Shown: piece after piece, positions 33,734 to 43,510 of the stretch
Layout: every line of letters begins with the position of its first letter
How positions within the stretch are numbered: the stretch's first letter is position 1
From: Paenarthrobacter nicotinovorans
GTDB taxonomy: Bacteria > Actinomycetota > Actinomycetes > Actinomycetales > Micrococcaceae
Length of the DNA: 64,000 nucleotides
Assembly (NCBI RefSeq): GCF_007670255.1
Contig: NZ_SZVS01000007.1
Location: 186,001-250,000 of the forward strand
Direction of reading: 5' to 3'
Notes under the pieces: model-generated
What the model was told of the DNA's origin: nothing
Databases searched by the model: none
What the model saw: only the letters and a program-made list of their open reading frames with translations
Position numbers and translations under genes: made by a program

Positions 33734-34555
33734 CTACTTCCACCACGTATCGAAGATTGTGACCGGGACCGTGCGCTTGTGGCGGGTGCGCAGGAACTTC
33801 TGTTCGATGGTCTCGGCGACTCCTTCGGGGACCTCGCGGCCCTCAAGGTAGTCGTCGATCTGGTCGTAGGTGATGCCGAGCTCGTCCTCGTCCGTGCGGC
33901 CGGGCTTGTCGTCCAGGAGATCGGCTGTGGGAACCTTCTTCCACAGACGTTCGGCGGCGCCCAACTCTGCCAGGACTTGCCGGTTTTGGCGCTTGTCGAG
34001 GCCAAACAGCGGAAGGATGTCGGCACCGCCGTCGCCGTATTTCGTGAAGAAGCCGGTGACGGACTCGGCGCCGTGGTCGGTGCCGATCACCAGGTAGTTG
34101 TGTTCCCCGGCCAGGGCGTACTGCGCGATCATGCGGGCGCGGGCCTTGGTGTTGCCCTTGTGGAAGTCCGAAATTTCGGCACCGGTGGTCTTGAGGAACT
34201 CGTCCTCGAAACCGTCGACGGCGCGGGAGATGTTGAAGGTCCACTCGGTTTTGGCCCGGATGAAGTCCAAGGCGGCCTGGGCGTCCTCTTCGTCGTGTTG
34301 GACGCCGTAAGGGAGGCGGACCGCCACGAAGTTCGCATCCACGCCGTCGGCCTCCAGCTCCTCAACCGCCAACTGGGCCAGGCGGCCCGCGAGCGTGGAG
34401 TCGAGGCCGCCGGAGATGCCCAGCACGAAGCCCTTGGTCCCTGTTGCCTTCAAGTAATCCTTCAGGAAGGCGACCCGATTGCGGATCTCCTCCGCAGGAT
34501 CGATCCGGGGCTGGACGCCCATTTCCTCAATGATCTTGGCTTGGAGTTCGCGCAT
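33734..34555 (-). CDS. nadE: ammonia-dependent NAD+ synthetase
   Basis: A 273-residue cytoplasmic enzyme forming NAD from deamido-NAD, ATP and ammonia. The ATP-pyrophosphatase loop is [14 protein letters not shown]; further family segments are the [10 protein letters not shown] stretch and the [20 protein letters not shown] region. The end [16 protein letters not shown] is characteristic. There is no glutaminase domain. ATG 34555 gives a length equal to E. coli NadE; GTG 34582 would add nine residues and neither has a good ribosome binding site. Confidence 0.94.
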   Translation of the reverse strand: MRELQAKIIEEMGVQPRIDPAEEIRNRVAFLKDYLKATGTKGFVLGISGGLDSTLAGRLAQLAVEELEADGVDANFVAVRLPYGVQHDEEDAQAALDFIRAKTEWTFNISRAVDGFEDEFLKTTGAEISDFHKGNTKARARMIAQYALAGEHNYLVIGTDHGAESVTGFFTKYGDGGADILPLFGLDKRQNRQVLAELGAAERLWKKVPTADLLDDKPGRTDEDELGITYDQIDDYLEGREVPEGVAETIEQKFLRTRHKRTVPVTIFDTWWK

Positions 34556-34625
34556 GTGTTCCACAGTAGTCAGCCGCGTCACAAAGGCTCAACCATATTG
34601 CGTGGTGATTCAGCTATTCGGGACG

Positions 34626-35639
34626 TTAATCCGGGGCAGGGCCGGTTGAGCCGCGAACCGTCAGATGGGTGGGCATGACGGCGAGGCGCCGGCTGGATCC
34701 GGCGTTCAGGGGGTCCAGCTGTGCCAGCAGCATGGAAACCGCCACCCGTCCGGCCTGCTCGATCGGGGAGGCCATGGTGGTCAGGGGCGGGTTGCAGAAG
34801 TCGGCGCCGAAGATGTCGTCGCACCCCACGATGCTCATGTCCTCGGGGACGCGGATGCCACGCTCGCGGAGGCGCTGCAGCATGCCGATCGCCAGGAGGT
34901 CGTTGAAAACGATGCACGCCGTTGCCCCGGTTCGTGCTGCGGCGTCGGCGGCAGCTGCTCCGGATGTGGTCTTGGGTGTGAAGGGACCCACGCGGGAGGT
35001 CGTTAGTCCACGGTCGCGGCTTTCCTCCTCAAAGGTCTTCCAGCGTTTGGCGTTCGACCAGGAGGAAGCCGGCCCGCCGACGTAACAGATCTTGGAGTGG
35101 CCCAGCGACGTCAGGTGTTCCAGTGCCTGGACAACGGCGCCCGGGGTGTCGATGACCACGGTGGGAGCGTTGGCCGAGGAGCGGTTGATGGTGACGATTG
35201 CCTGCGACGATGCCGCCTCGAGAATCTGGGTGTCGGTGAGGCGGGAAGCGGCGAGGATGAAGCCGTCGGCCGTTCGTTGCATCTTCTGCAGGGCATCGGC
35301 CTCCATCTCGGCCGACTCTTCGGTGTCAACCAGCAACTGGGTATAGCCGGCTGCCTTCAGCTGGTTCTGGGTGCCCCTGATGATGTCGAAGTAGAACGGG
35401 TTGGTGACGTCGGGGACCAGGAGCGCAATGGCATTGGTCCGCCCGGAGCTGAGGCTGCGGGCCTGCGAACTGGGGACGTAGTTGAGCTCGGCGGCCACTT
35501 TCTCGATGCGTTCACGGGTTGCCCTGTTCACGCGGTCCGGGTTGGAAAGGGCCCTGGAGACAGTGGATGTGGCCACTCCCGCCAAGGCGGCAACATCCTT
35601 GATTGTGGGTGCGGATCCCCGCCCGTTTGTCTCAGCCAT
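34626..35639 (-). CDS. LacI-family regulator of the divergent uronate/oligosaccharide operon
   Basis: A 337-residue repressor. The N-terminal helix-turn-helix and hinge are TIKDVAALAGVATSTVSRAL and AELNYVPSSQARSLSSGR. The periplasmic-binding-protein-like core follows (TNAIALLVPDVTNPFYFDII, then GCDDIFGADFCNPPLTTM). ATG 35639 is chosen since it directly precedes the HTH. It is divergent from the sugar-binding protein gene with a LacI-type dyad between, so it most likely represses that operon in the absence of its sugar. The effector is unknown. Confidence 0.88.
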   Translation of the reverse strand: MAETNGRGSAPTIKDVAALAGVATSTVSRALSNPDRVNRATRERIEKVAAELNYVPSSQARSLSSGRTNAIALLVPDVTNPFYFDIIRGTQNQLKAAGYTQLLVDTEESAEMEADALQKMQRTADGFILAASRLTDTQILEAASSQAIVTINRSSANAPTVVIDTPGAVVQALEHLTSLGHSKICYVGGPASSWSNAKRWKTFEEESRDRGLTTSRVGPFTPKTTSGAAAADAAARTGATACIVFNDLLAIGMLQRLRERGIRVPEDMSIVGCDDIFGADFCNPPLTTMASPIEQAGRVAVSMLLAQLDPLNAGSSRRLAVMPTHLTVRGSTGPAPD

Positions 35640-35670
35640 AAAAAGATTGCACCATCTCATGGCAACTTTT

Positions 35671-35684
35671 GGCAACCGCTTGCC
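35671..35684. promoter_or_regulatory. LacI-type operator candidate
   Basis: GGCAACCGCTTGCC has the GGCAA-N-CG-N-TTGCC pattern with the central CG expected for LacI-family sites; only the pair next to the CG is mismatched. It lies 32 bases upstream of the lacI-type start. Confidence 0.5.
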
Positions 35685-35724
35685 GCACAGTTGCCGGACT
35701 CGTAGACTCGTTGCCGAAAGCCCC

Positions 35725-35740
35725 TGTGACGTAGACCACT
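35725..35740. promoter_or_regulatory. Crp/GlxR-like site
   Basis: TGTGA-CGTAGA-CCACT matches one full half-site and part of the second of the TGTGA-N6-TCACA pattern, 29-44 bases before the binding-protein gene. Confidence 0.3.
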
Positions 35741-35768
35741 ACCGGGCTGTGTATCCAAGGAGGAAACA

Positions 35769-37133
35769 ATGAGGTTTGCACCATCTGCCAAGCTTGCCGC
35801 CGTCGCTTTGACTGCTGCACTGGCATTGACGGCCTGTGGGGGGAGCGGCAACAGCGGCACATCTGCCAGCTCCGGGGGTGCCGTCGACGGAACAGGCAAG
35901 ACACTGAATGTACTGACCGGCGTCAACAACCAGTACCCGGAAGAGCAGAAGAAGTGGCAGAGCGACATCGCCGCCAAGTTCAAGGCAAAGACGGGTGCGG
36001 AAGTAAAGTTCGAAACCTTCGCCTCAGCCAACGATGAACTGACCCGCATCCAGACTTCCGTTGTTTCCGGCCAGGGCCCGGACGTCTACAGCCTGGGCAC
36101 CACCTTCACGCCCACCGCCTACGCCACCAAGGCCTTTGTGACCCTTTCCGACGACGATTGGAAGAAGGTCGGCGGGAAGGACCGGTTCAACCCGGCCGCG
36201 TTGGGCATCTCCGGTCCCGACTCGGAGCACCAGGCCGGCATCCCGTTCGTCAGCCGTCCATTCGTCATGGCCTACAACAAGGACATCCTGGCCGCCGCGG
36301 GCATCGACAAGCCCGCCACCACCTGGGATGAGCTGGCCGAGCAGGCCAAGAAGATGACCAACGCCGGCACGGGTACCTACGGCCTTGCCACTGGCTACAA
36401 GGACAACTTCGATCCCTGGAAGTTCATTTGGGCCATGTCCGTGCAGGCAGGCAACCCGCTGGTTGACGGCAACAAGCTGAAGCTGGACGATCCCACGGTC
36501 AAGAAGGCCTACGACACCTACTTCGGCTGGCTCACCAAGGACAAGGTGGTGGACCCTGCAGCGATTGGCTGGAGCAACAGCAACGCAGTGGCAGCCTTCG
36601 CTTCCGGCAAGGCCGGATACCTGATGATGACCACGTCAAGCTCCATCCCCACCCTGGACAAGTCAGCCATCGCCGGCAAGTACGAATACGCCCTCATGCC
36701 CACCACGGCTCCGGGTGAATCTTCCCCCAAGGGCGACGGCGACAAGGCCGCCAGCATCCTCTCCGGTGACAACGTCGTGGTCGCGGACTACTCCCAGCAG
36801 AAGGACCTGGCGTTCGCCTACATCGAGCTGATCACGTCCAAGGACGAGCAGCTGAACTACCAGAAGATCTTCGGTGAGCTTCCGGCAAACGCCGAGGCGC
36901 TCGCCTCCCTGACCGACCCGAAGCTGAAGCCGATCGCCGATGCTGCCGGCAAGTCGAAGGCAACTCCCTTCACCGGCGCCTGGGGCGACATCCAGTTGGG
37001 CCTCCTGAACGTGACCGTCCAGTCCATCCCGGACCTGGCCAAGGGATCCGTTGACGAGAGCGCCCTGGAATCACGGCTGAAGGACGCCCAGTCCAAGGGC
37101 CAGGCTTCCCTCGACCGGGCTGCGAAGTCCTAG
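35769..37133 (+). CDS. sugar ABC transporter substrate-binding lipoprotein
   Basis: A 454-residue family 1 extracellular solute-binding protein. The signal peptide ends in lipobox LTAC with lipid-anchored C23, followed by a Gly/Ser linker. The domain shows PEEQKKWQSDIAAKFKAKTG at the first lobe and NKDILAAAGIDKPATTWDEL in the hinge region, as in oligosaccharide binders. AAGGAGG lies 8 bases before the ATG. First gene of an operon that continues through two permeases and uronate enzymes, so it should bind a uronate-containing or related glycoside. Confidence 0.9.
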   Translation: MRFAPSAKLAAVALTAALALTACGGSGNSGTSASSGGAVDGTGKTLNVLTGVNNQYPEEQKKWQSDIAAKFKAKTGAEVKFETFASANDELTRIQTSVVSGQGPDVYSLGTTFTPTAYATKAFVTLSDDDWKKVGGKDRFNPAALGISGPDSEHQAGIPFVSRPFVMAYNKDILAAAGIDKPATTWDELAEQAKKMTNAGTGTYGLATGYKDNFDPWKFIWAMSVQAGNPLVDGNKLKLDDPTVKKAYDTYFGWLTKDKVVDPAAIGWSNSNAVAAFASGKAGYLMMTTSSSIPTLDKSAIAGKYEYALMPTTAPGESSPKGDGDKAASILSGDNVVVADYSQQKDLAFAYIELITSKDEQLNYQKIFGELPANAEALASLTDPKLKPIADAAGKSKATPFTGAWGDIQLGLLNVTVQSIPDLAKGSVDESALESRLKDAQSKGQASLDRAAKS

Positions 37134-37145
37134 GCAGGGTCTCCC

Positions 37146-38207
37146 ATGTCCACTGATTCCTTCAGGGAAATGAAACCCGTGTCCGGTCCGGCTGCCCGCG
37201 GGCAGCTGGCCCGGTCCGGGTCGACAGAGCCAGCGCTCGACGCCGGTGCCTCACCGGCCGCAGGCACAGGAACCCTCCAGCCGGCCGGCGGTGGCCGGAA
37301 ACCTGTCCGCCGCAAGGGCTTGAGCGAGCGGAACCGTCCACTGTGGATGCTGATCCCGGGCGGCCTCCTGATGTTCATCATCATCGTGGTCCCGCTGTTC
37401 CTCGGCATCTACATGTCGACGCTCAACCTCGACCAGTACTCGCTGCGCAAGTGGGTCAGCGCGCCGTTCATCGGCGTCGAGAACTTTGTGGAGGCCCTGA
37501 CTGACTCGCCTCTGCTGCACTCGGTGTGGCTGAGTGTGAGTTACTCGCTGATTGCCATGCTCGTTACCTTGCCATTGGGCATTGCAGCGGCTGTTGCCAC
37601 GCAGAATGCCTTCAAGGGCCGGGCGCTGATCCGCTCGATTTTCCTGATCCCGTACGTGCTGCCGTCCTTCGTGGTGGCAACCGTATGGCGGACCATGTTC
37701 CAGCCTGACGGAGTCGTCAACTCGGCACTGGGTGTCTTTGGAGTGGACGGTGGGCTGTGGCTCAACGGACCCCAAACGTACTGGACGCTGATCCTGGTCC
37801 AGATCTGGGCATCCTGGCCGTTCATCTACCTGCTGGCACTTTCGGGCCTGCAATCGGTAGACCACGAAGTCCATGAGGCCTCGGCCCTGGACGGGGCACT
37901 GTGGTGGAACAAGCTTCGCTACGTCATCTTCCCGTACCTCAAGGGTCCGTTGTCGCTGGCTTTCCTGATCGGCATGCTTCACCACATCAACAACTTCACC
38001 CTCCCGTTCGTGCTGTTCGGCGTTCCGGCCCCGTCCGACGTCGAAGTGCTTCCGATCCTCACCTACGTCACCAGCTTCCAGAGCTTCCGCTTCGGCCTCA
38101 GCGCCGCCATGGCGTTTGTGTCCCTGGTGTTGATCGCCATTCCGCTGTTCATCTACCTTCGCGCCGTCAAGCTGGACGACGCCGATACGCCGGGAGGCAA
38201 GAAGTGA
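37146..38207 (+). CDS. sugar ABC transporter permease (MalF type)
   Basis: A 353-residue inner-membrane permease with six predicted helices after a long, Ala/Gly/Pro-rich cytoplasmic start (about 60 residues). The EAA-type loop is HEVHEASALDGALWWNKLRYVIFPYLKGP. It follows the binding protein by 12 bases and its stop overlaps the start of the next permease (GTGA). It forms the transmembrane channel with that protein. Confidence 0.9.
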   Translation: MSTDSFREMKPVSGPAARGQLARSGSTEPALDAGASPAAGTGTLQPAGGGRKPVRRKGLSERNRPLWMLIPGGLLMFIIIVVPLFLGIYMSTLNLDQYSLRKWVSAPFIGVENFVEALTDSPLLHSVWLSVSYSLIAMLVTLPLGIAAAVATQNAFKGRALIRSIFLIPYVLPSFVVATVWRTMFQPDGVVNSALGVFGVDGGLWLNGPQTYWTLILVQIWASWPFIYLLALSGLQSVDHEVHEASALDGALWWNKLRYVIFPYLKGPLSLAFLIGMLHHINNFTLPFVLFGVPAPSDVEVLPILTYVTSFQSFRFGLSAAMAFVSLVLIAIPLFIYLRAVKLDDADTPGGKK

Positions 38208-39139
38208 GCGCATCAACCACCTCGGTCCGCGGCACGTCCCGCCCGGGACCGGCGGGGACTACGTTCCGGCCCGGTTCCAAGAGGCAGCACGAGGTCACCC
38301 GCCTGTTGCCCGGCCCGCTGCTGGCCATTATCTTGACGGTCCTGAGCGCCATCGTGCTGATCCCCGTTGCCTATATTTTCCTGGCATCGGTGAACTCGGA
38401 CATCGGCGTCGCCAACGGCGAGTTCTGGCCGTCCAGCTTCTCGCTGGAGAACTACACCAAAATCTGGTCCAGCGTCGGCCTGGCGAAGGGCCTTGCAAAC
38501 AGCGTCCTTGTAGCCGGCGCCACCGCCGTCGTGTCGGCAGCCATGTCCGTGTCCATCGCCTACGTCCTGGTCCGCTACCAATTCCGCGGCCGGCTCACCA
38601 TCCTTCGCGGCCTCCTGGCGTTGCAGTCGGTGCCCGGTACCCTGATGGTCCTTCCGGTGTTCGTGCTCTTCTCTTCGGCCGCCAGCTACCTCGGCGTCCA
38701 GGTGATCGGAACGCAGTGGGGTCTCTTCGTCACCTACCTGACCTTCGCGATGCCCTTCTCCACCTGGGTCATGGTCACCTATCTGCGTGGCCTGCCGCGT
38801 GAGCTGGAAGAGGCGGCAAGGATCGACGGCGCCAGCAACGTGGGCGTCCTGGTCCGGATCATCCTTCCGCTCAGCTGGCCCGGCATTGTTGTTTCGGGCA
38901 TCTTCGCTTTCCTGTTGGGCTGGAACGATGTCCTCTTTGCCTCGGTAATGACCCGCCCGGAGAGCCAGACCGCAGCCGTAGCCCTGCAGATCTTCGGAGC
39001 CTCGCAGGAAGGTGGAGCGATTCCCCTGTACGGCCAGATGATGGCGGCTTCGCTGGTTTGCGCGGCGCCCGTCGTGATTCTCTACCTGATTTTCCAACGT
39101 TACCTAGTGGGCGGTCTCACCGCCGGAGGAGTTAAGTAG
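38204..39139 (+). CDS. sugar ABC transporter permease (MalG type)
   Basis: A 311-residue permease with six helices. GTG 38204 overlaps the previous stop and has GGGAGG 6 bases upstream; the open frame before it is a shadow of the first permease. The EAA loop is LPRELEEAARIDGASNVGVLVRIILPLS. Together with the upstream permease it needs an ATPase, but none is encoded in this operon, so a shared MsmK/MsiK-type ATPase from elsewhere is expected. Confidence 0.9.
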   Translation: MSASTTSVRGTSRPGPAGTTFRPGSKRQHEVTRLLPGPLLAIILTVLSAIVLIPVAYIFLASVNSDIGVANGEFWPSSFSLENYTKIWSSVGLAKGLANSVLVAGATAVVSAAMSVSIAYVLVRYQFRGRLTILRGLLALQSVPGTLMVLPVFVLFSSAASYLGVQVIGTQWGLFVTYLTFAMPFSTWVMVTYLRGLPRELEEAARIDGASNVGVLVRIILPLSWPGIVVSGIFAFLLGWNDVLFASVMTRPESQTAAVALQIFGASQEGGAIPLYGQMMAASLVCAAPVVILYLIFQRYLVGGLTAGGVK

Positions 39140-39141
39140 CA

Positions 39142-39990
39142 ATGACCGGTCCAGCAACAGTCCAGTGGACGCTTTCGGGCTTCGGAGACGAGATCGACGA
39201 CGACCCGGTCCTGCAGATCGCAGTCCTGCAGGCCCTGGGGGCGAACCACATCGAAGTCCGCAGTGCCTGGGGAACCAACATCGTTGACCTGACCTCCGAG
39301 CAGTTGACCGAACTGAAGAAGCTCCTGGACGCCGCGGACATGGGCGTTTCAGCCATCGCCTCGCCCATCGGCAAAGTGGATGTCACGCTGCCGGTGGCGC
39401 ACGAGGTTGAGCGCCTCCGCAGGGCTGCCAACGCCGCCCAGGTCCTTGGTGCCCGCTACATCCGCATCTTCTCCTTCTACTACGGCGAAGGCGTGGCAGT
39501 GGACAGTATCCGGGACGACGTGATTGAGCGCATGCGTGCCCTGGCCGAGGTTGCCGAACAGTCCGGCGTGGTGCTGCTCCACGAGAACGAAAAGGACATT
39601 TTCGGAGACACCCCGGACCGCGTGCTGGACATCATCGAGTCCGTGAACTCGCCCGCCCTGAAAGTTGCGTGGGATCCGGCCAACTTCGTCCAGGTTGGCG
39701 TCAAGCCCTTCGACGAGGGCTACGCCAAACTCCGTCCCCACCTCGAATACCTGCAGGTCAAGGACGCGCGGTTCGCGGACGGCGTCGTGGTTCCTGCCGG
39801 TGAGGGCGACGGCGATCTGCTCCGCACGGTTGAGGCGCTCAAAACCGACGGTTTCGTGGGCTTCGCCAGCCTGGAGCCGCATCTGGCGGGCGCCCATGGC
39901 CTGGGAGGATTCTCCGGCCCCACCGCGTTCGGGATGGCAGCCCGTGCCTTTGCCAAAGTCGTCAACGAAGCAGGAGTGGAAACCAAGTGA
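39142..39990 (+). CDS. sugar phosphate isomerase/epimerase-like TIM barrel (AP endonuclease 2 fold)
   Basis: A 282-residue xylose-isomerase-like barrel. The metal-binding acids are visible in LLHENEKDIFGD, KVAWDPANF, and VKDAR segments. It follows the permease by 2 bases and overlaps the dehydrogenase by 4. Enzymes of this fold paired with Gfo/Idh/MocA dehydrogenases can isomerise sugars or act on 3-keto-glycosides; which applies here is not visible from sequence. Confidence 0.82.
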   Translation: MTGPATVQWTLSGFGDEIDDDPVLQIAVLQALGANHIEVRSAWGTNIVDLTSEQLTELKKLLDAADMGVSAIASPIGKVDVTLPVAHEVERLRRAANAAQVLGARYIRIFSFYYGEGVAVDSIRDDVIERMRALAEVAEQSGVVLLHENEKDIFGDTPDRVLDIIESVNSPALKVAWDPANFVQVGVKPFDEGYAKLRPHLEYLQVKDARFADGVVVPAGEGDGDLLRTVEALKTDGFVGFASLEPHLAGAHGLGGFSGPTAFGMAARAFAKVVNEAGVETK

Positions 39991-41183
39991 GCACCGAAAC
40001 GTCCAAGTCCATCATCAACGTCGCCATTGCCGGATGCGGCACCATCGGACGCACCCATGCGGCGTCGGTCGCCGCGATCGAGGACCTTCAGGTCACCGCG
40101 CTGGTGGATGAGATCACCGAAGCCGCGGATGCCCTGGCCCAGCACATCGAAGACCAGGGCGCCGCCCGGCCAGCCACCTTCCGAAGCCTGGACGAAGCGT
40201 TCGCGGGTGCCGACGTCGACCTTGTCATCATCGCGACCCCCAGCGGACTGCACATCGAGCAGGCGCTGGAGGTCCTCAACGCGGGCAAGCATGTGGTGAT
40301 CGAAAAGCCGCTGGACGTGAACCTGAACCGTGCCGACGAGATCCTGGCGGCAGCCAAAGCTGCAGAAGAGAAGGGGCTGGTGGCCAGTGTCATCAGCCAG
40401 CACCGTTTCGACCCGGCATCCATTGTGGTGGACGAGGCCCGTCGCACCGGACGCTTTGGGCGGCTGACCTCGGCGATTGCCTCGGTGAGCTGGTACCGCA
40501 GCCAGGGCTACTACGACTCTGGCGCGTGGCGCGGCACCTGGGCCATGGACGGTGGCGGGGCCGTGATGAACCAGGGCGTCCACACCGTAGACCTTCTTCT
40601 GTGGTTCCTTGGCACCCCGGTGGAAATCAGTGCAAAGACCGCCCTCCTGGCACATACAGGAGTCGAGGTGGAGGACACCGCCGTGGCCACCGTGACGTTC
40701 GAATCAGGTGCCCTGGCAGTACTCCACGCAACCACCGCCGCGTACCCTGGGCTCAGCGTCAGGCTGCAGGTCATGGGCAGCATGGGCTCGGCTGTGATCG
40801 ACAGCGACAACCTCCAGTTCTTCCACGCTGCCGCCTCCGAGGAGGAGACGCAGAGCGGGCCCATGGGGATGCCCGGCGCGGGCAACCAGGCGGAGGAGGA
40901 GCTGGCCAAGTTCGCCGATCCGGCGCCGCAAGCCAACCTCGACCCCACCGTCTACCCGGCCGGACACATCCGCCAGTACCGCGACGTAGTCGAAGCGATC
41001 CGGAACAGCCGTCCTGCAGGCGTCACCATCGAGGACGCCGTGCGGGCGTTGGCCACCGTGCGGGCCCTGTACGTTTCGGCCACGCTCGGCCAGCCCGTCC
41101 TCATAGCCGATGTGGTTGCGGGCAAGTACAACGACGTTGAGGTGCGGACCGGCAACGGCCACTTCGAGGAGGTCAGCGCATGA
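39987..41183 (+). CDS. Gfo/Idh/MocA-family oxidoreductase
   Basis: A 398-residue NAD(P)-dependent sugar dehydrogenase. The Rossmann motif is VAIAGCGTIGRTHAASV, the catalytic Lys is in VVIEKPLDVN (EKP motif), and NQGVHTVDLLLWFLG is the typical His-containing substrate segment. Length fits the longer group (inositol or glucoside 3-dehydrogenase types). ATG/GTG start overlaps the preceding gene by 4 bases (GTGA). Between two isomerase-like barrels, it may oxidise C2 or C3 of an imported sugar. Confidence 0.87.
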   Translation: MSTETSKSIINVAIAGCGTIGRTHAASVAAIEDLQVTALVDEITEAADALAQHIEDQGAARPATFRSLDEAFAGADVDLVIIATPSGLHIEQALEVLNAGKHVVIEKPLDVNLNRADEILAAAKAAEEKGLVASVISQHRFDPASIVVDEARRTGRFGRLTSAIASVSWYRSQGYYDSGAWRGTWAMDGGGAVMNQGVHTVDLLLWFLGTPVEISAKTALLAHTGVEVEDTAVATVTFESGALAVLHATTAAYPGLSVRLQVMGSMGSAVIDSDNLQFFHAAASEEETQSGPMGMPGAGNQAEEELAKFADPAPQANLDPTVYPAGHIRQYRDVVEAIRNSRPAGVTIEDAVRALATVRALYVSATLGQPVLIADVVAGKYNDVEVRTGNGHFEEVSA

Positions 41184-42112
41184 AATTCTCGGTCTTCACG
41201 GCCTCGACGCCGGACTGGACTCCGCAGGAAGCCGCCACCGAGCTCGCAGCGCAGGGTTGGCACGGCATCGAATGGCGCGTCACCGACCAGGCCGAATCGC
41301 CGGAGCCCGGCTTTTGGGCGGGAAACAAGGCAACCTGGCCGATGACCGGCCTTGAGGATTCACTGCCTGGGATTGCCCGGCTCACAGCCGACGCCGGCCT
41401 GGAGTACTCGGGCCTGGGCGGGTACGCCCGCTGCGACAACCACGACGACGTCGAGCGCGTCCTGGCTGCGACCGCCGCCTTGGGTGCACGCCAGGTCAGG
41501 GTCAACGTCCTGCCGTTGGGCAACTCCACCATGGGCGGGGGCGAGCCCAGCGGCCTGTCCTACCCGGACTTGTTTGCAGCCACCCGCGAGCACTACGAGT
41601 GGGTTGCCGGCCGGGCCGCCCACCATGGAGTCAAGGCACTCGTTGAGCTGCACCACGGCACGGTCACCTCATCCGCCTCAGCTGCCCGCCGCCTTCTGGA
41701 GGGCCTGGATCCCCAGCACGTGGGCGTCATCCACGACCTCGGCAACCTGTTGATCGAAGGCTGGGAGTCTCCGCTGCCTGCCCTCGAACTCCTGGGACCA
41801 TACCTGGCGCACGTCCACGTGAAGAATGCGCGCTGGGTCCTGACGGGGGAGCGGGACGAGTCCGGAGCGGCAGTCTGGGTCAACGAGTGGGCACCGCTGG
41901 CTGAAGGCCAGGGGAGCGTCCTGGCGTACTTCAAGGCGCTCGCCGAGGTCGGTTACGACGAGTGGGTGACTGTGGAGGACTTCTCCACGGACCTTCCGCT
42001 GGCCGAGCGTACCGCAGGCAACCTTCAGTACTTGCGCCGGGTGGCAGAGCTGGCAGGACTGACCGTTCCTGCCAGGGCCGACCTCTCCGCCGGTTCCACC
42101 TCGAAAGGCTGA
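41180..42112 (+). CDS. second sugar phosphate isomerase/epimerase-like TIM barrel
   Basis: A 310-residue AP-endonuclease-2-type barrel, different from the one two genes upstream. Metal-site segments are LVELHHGTVTSS, GVIHDLGNLLIEG, LAHVHVKNARW and WVTVEDFS. It overlaps the dehydrogenase by 4 bases and precedes the glucuronate isomerase by 3. It probably acts on the product of the dehydrogenase. Confidence 0.82.
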   Translation: MKFSVFTASTPDWTPQEAATELAAQGWHGIEWRVTDQAESPEPGFWAGNKATWPMTGLEDSLPGIARLTADAGLEYSGLGGYARCDNHDDVERVLAATAALGARQVRVNVLPLGNSTMGGGEPSGLSYPDLFAATREHYEWVAGRAAHHGVKALVELHHGTVTSSASAARRLLEGLDPQHVGVIHDLGNLLIEGWESPLPALELLGPYLAHVHVKNARWVLTGERDESGAAVWVNEWAPLAEGQGSVLAYFKALAEVGYDEWVTVEDFSTDLPLAERTAGNLQYLRRVAELAGLTVPARADLSAGSTSKG

Positions 42113-42115
42113 TCC

Positions 42116-43510
42116 ATGTCCGAATCCCTTGCCACCCACCCCGATCGCCTGCTCCCGGCGGACCCGGGGACGCGCAGCATCGCGCGTGCCTTGCTGGAGC
42201 GGGTCCAGGACCTGCCCATCATTTCCCCGCACGGCCATGTGGACGCGGCCGTCATCGAGCAGAACACGCCCTTCCCGGATCCGGCCGCGTTGCTGGTCAC
42301 CCCCGACCATTACGTCACCCGGCTGATCCACGCTTCCGGAGTTCCGCTGGACAAGCTCCAGCCCCAGGCAGGGGCGCGCAACATCTGGCGGTCCTTCTGC
42401 GAGGCCTGGCCATTGTTCGACGGCACCGCGTCCGGGTACTGGCTGCGGACCCAGTTCGAGTCGGTGTTCGGGTGGCAGGGTGAGCTGTCCGCAGCTACGG
42501 CGGACGCCAGTTTCGACGCCATTTCCGCCAAGCTCGCGGAACCCGGTTTCCGCCCCCGTGAGCTGTTCAAGGACTTCAACATCGAGGTCCTTGCCACCAC
42601 GGACGATCCCCTGGACAGCCTGGACAGCCACCGGGCGCTCGCTGCCGACCCGTCATTCCACGGCCGCGTACTGCCCACCTTCCGCCCGGACGCGTACATC
42701 AACATCGCGCACCCGGCGTGGCAAGCCAACGTGGAACGGCTCATCGCAGAAGCGTCCGACGGCGGCAGCGGCTACCGGGGCTACCTCACCGCCCTGGAAA
42801 ACCGCCGCCGGTACTTCGTGGACCACGGAGCTGTGTCCGCGGACCACGGCGTGAGGACCCCCGCGACCCTCAAGCTGGACGAGGCCGACGCTGCTGCCTT
42901 GTTCGACAAGGCAGTTTCCGGACAGGCAAACGGCCAGGACCGCGACGCGTTCGAGGCCCACATGATGTACCAGATGGCGCGGATGTCGGTGGAAGACGGC
43001 CTGGTGATGACCATTCATCCGGGCTCCTACCGCAACCATCACCAGCCCACCTTCGAAGCCTTCGGAGCGGACACCGGCCACGACATCCCGTTCGCGGTCA
43101 ATTACACCGAGGCCGTCCGCCCGCTCCTGCAGGACTTCGGCACGGCCAAGGACTTCCACCTGGTGCTCTTTACCCTGGACGAGACTGTCTTTTCCCGTGA
43201 ACTCGCACCACTTGCGGGGTTCTACCCCTCGGTCTACATCGGGGCCCCGTGGTGGTTCCTGGACGCGCCCGACGCCATGCTTCGCTTCCGCTCGGCCGTC
43301 ACGGAAACCGCCGGCTTCTCCCGTTCTTCCGGGTTCATCGATGACACGCGGGCCTTCTGCTCCATCCCTGCCCGGCACGACGCTTCCCGCAGGATCGAAG
43401 CCTCGTTCCTGGCGCGGCTGGTTGCCGAGCACCGCATCAGCGAGGACCGCGCACACGAGCTGATTGTCGACGTCGTCGATTCTTCCCCGCGAAGGGTCTT
43501 CAAGCTATGA
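42116..43510 (+). CDS. uxaC: glucuronate isomerase
   Basis: A 464-residue amidohydrolase-superfamily enzyme converting glucuronate to fructuronate (or galacturonate to tagaturonate). Seen: LPIISPHGHVDAA with metal-type His pair, VLATTDDPLDSLDSH, FRPDAYINIAHPAW and MTIHPGSYRNHH. Length agrees with UxaC. It overlaps the oxidoreductase gene by 4 bases. With the next two genes it gives the glucuronate-fructuronate-mannonate-KDG sequence. Confidence 0.9.
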   Translation: MSESLATHPDRLLPADPGTRSIARALLERVQDLPIISPHGHVDAAVIEQNTPFPDPAALLVTPDHYVTRLIHASGVPLDKLQPQAGARNIWRSFCEAWPLFDGTASGYWLRTQFESVFGWQGELSAATADASFDAISAKLAEPGFRPRELFKDFNIEVLATTDDPLDSLDSHRALAADPSFHGRVLPTFRPDAYINIAHPAWQANVERLIAEASDGGSGYRGYLTALENRRRYFVDHGAVSADHGVRTPATLKLDEADAAALFDKAVSGQANGQDRDAFEAHMMYQMARMSVEDGLVMTIHPGSYRNHHQPTFEAFGADTGHDIPFAVNYTEAVRPLLQDFGTAKDFHLVLFTLDETVFSRELAPLAGFYPSVYIGAPWWFLDAPDAMLRFRSAVTETAGFSRSSGFIDDTRAFCSIPARHDASRRIEASFLARLVAEHRISEDRAHELIVDVVDSSPRRVFKL

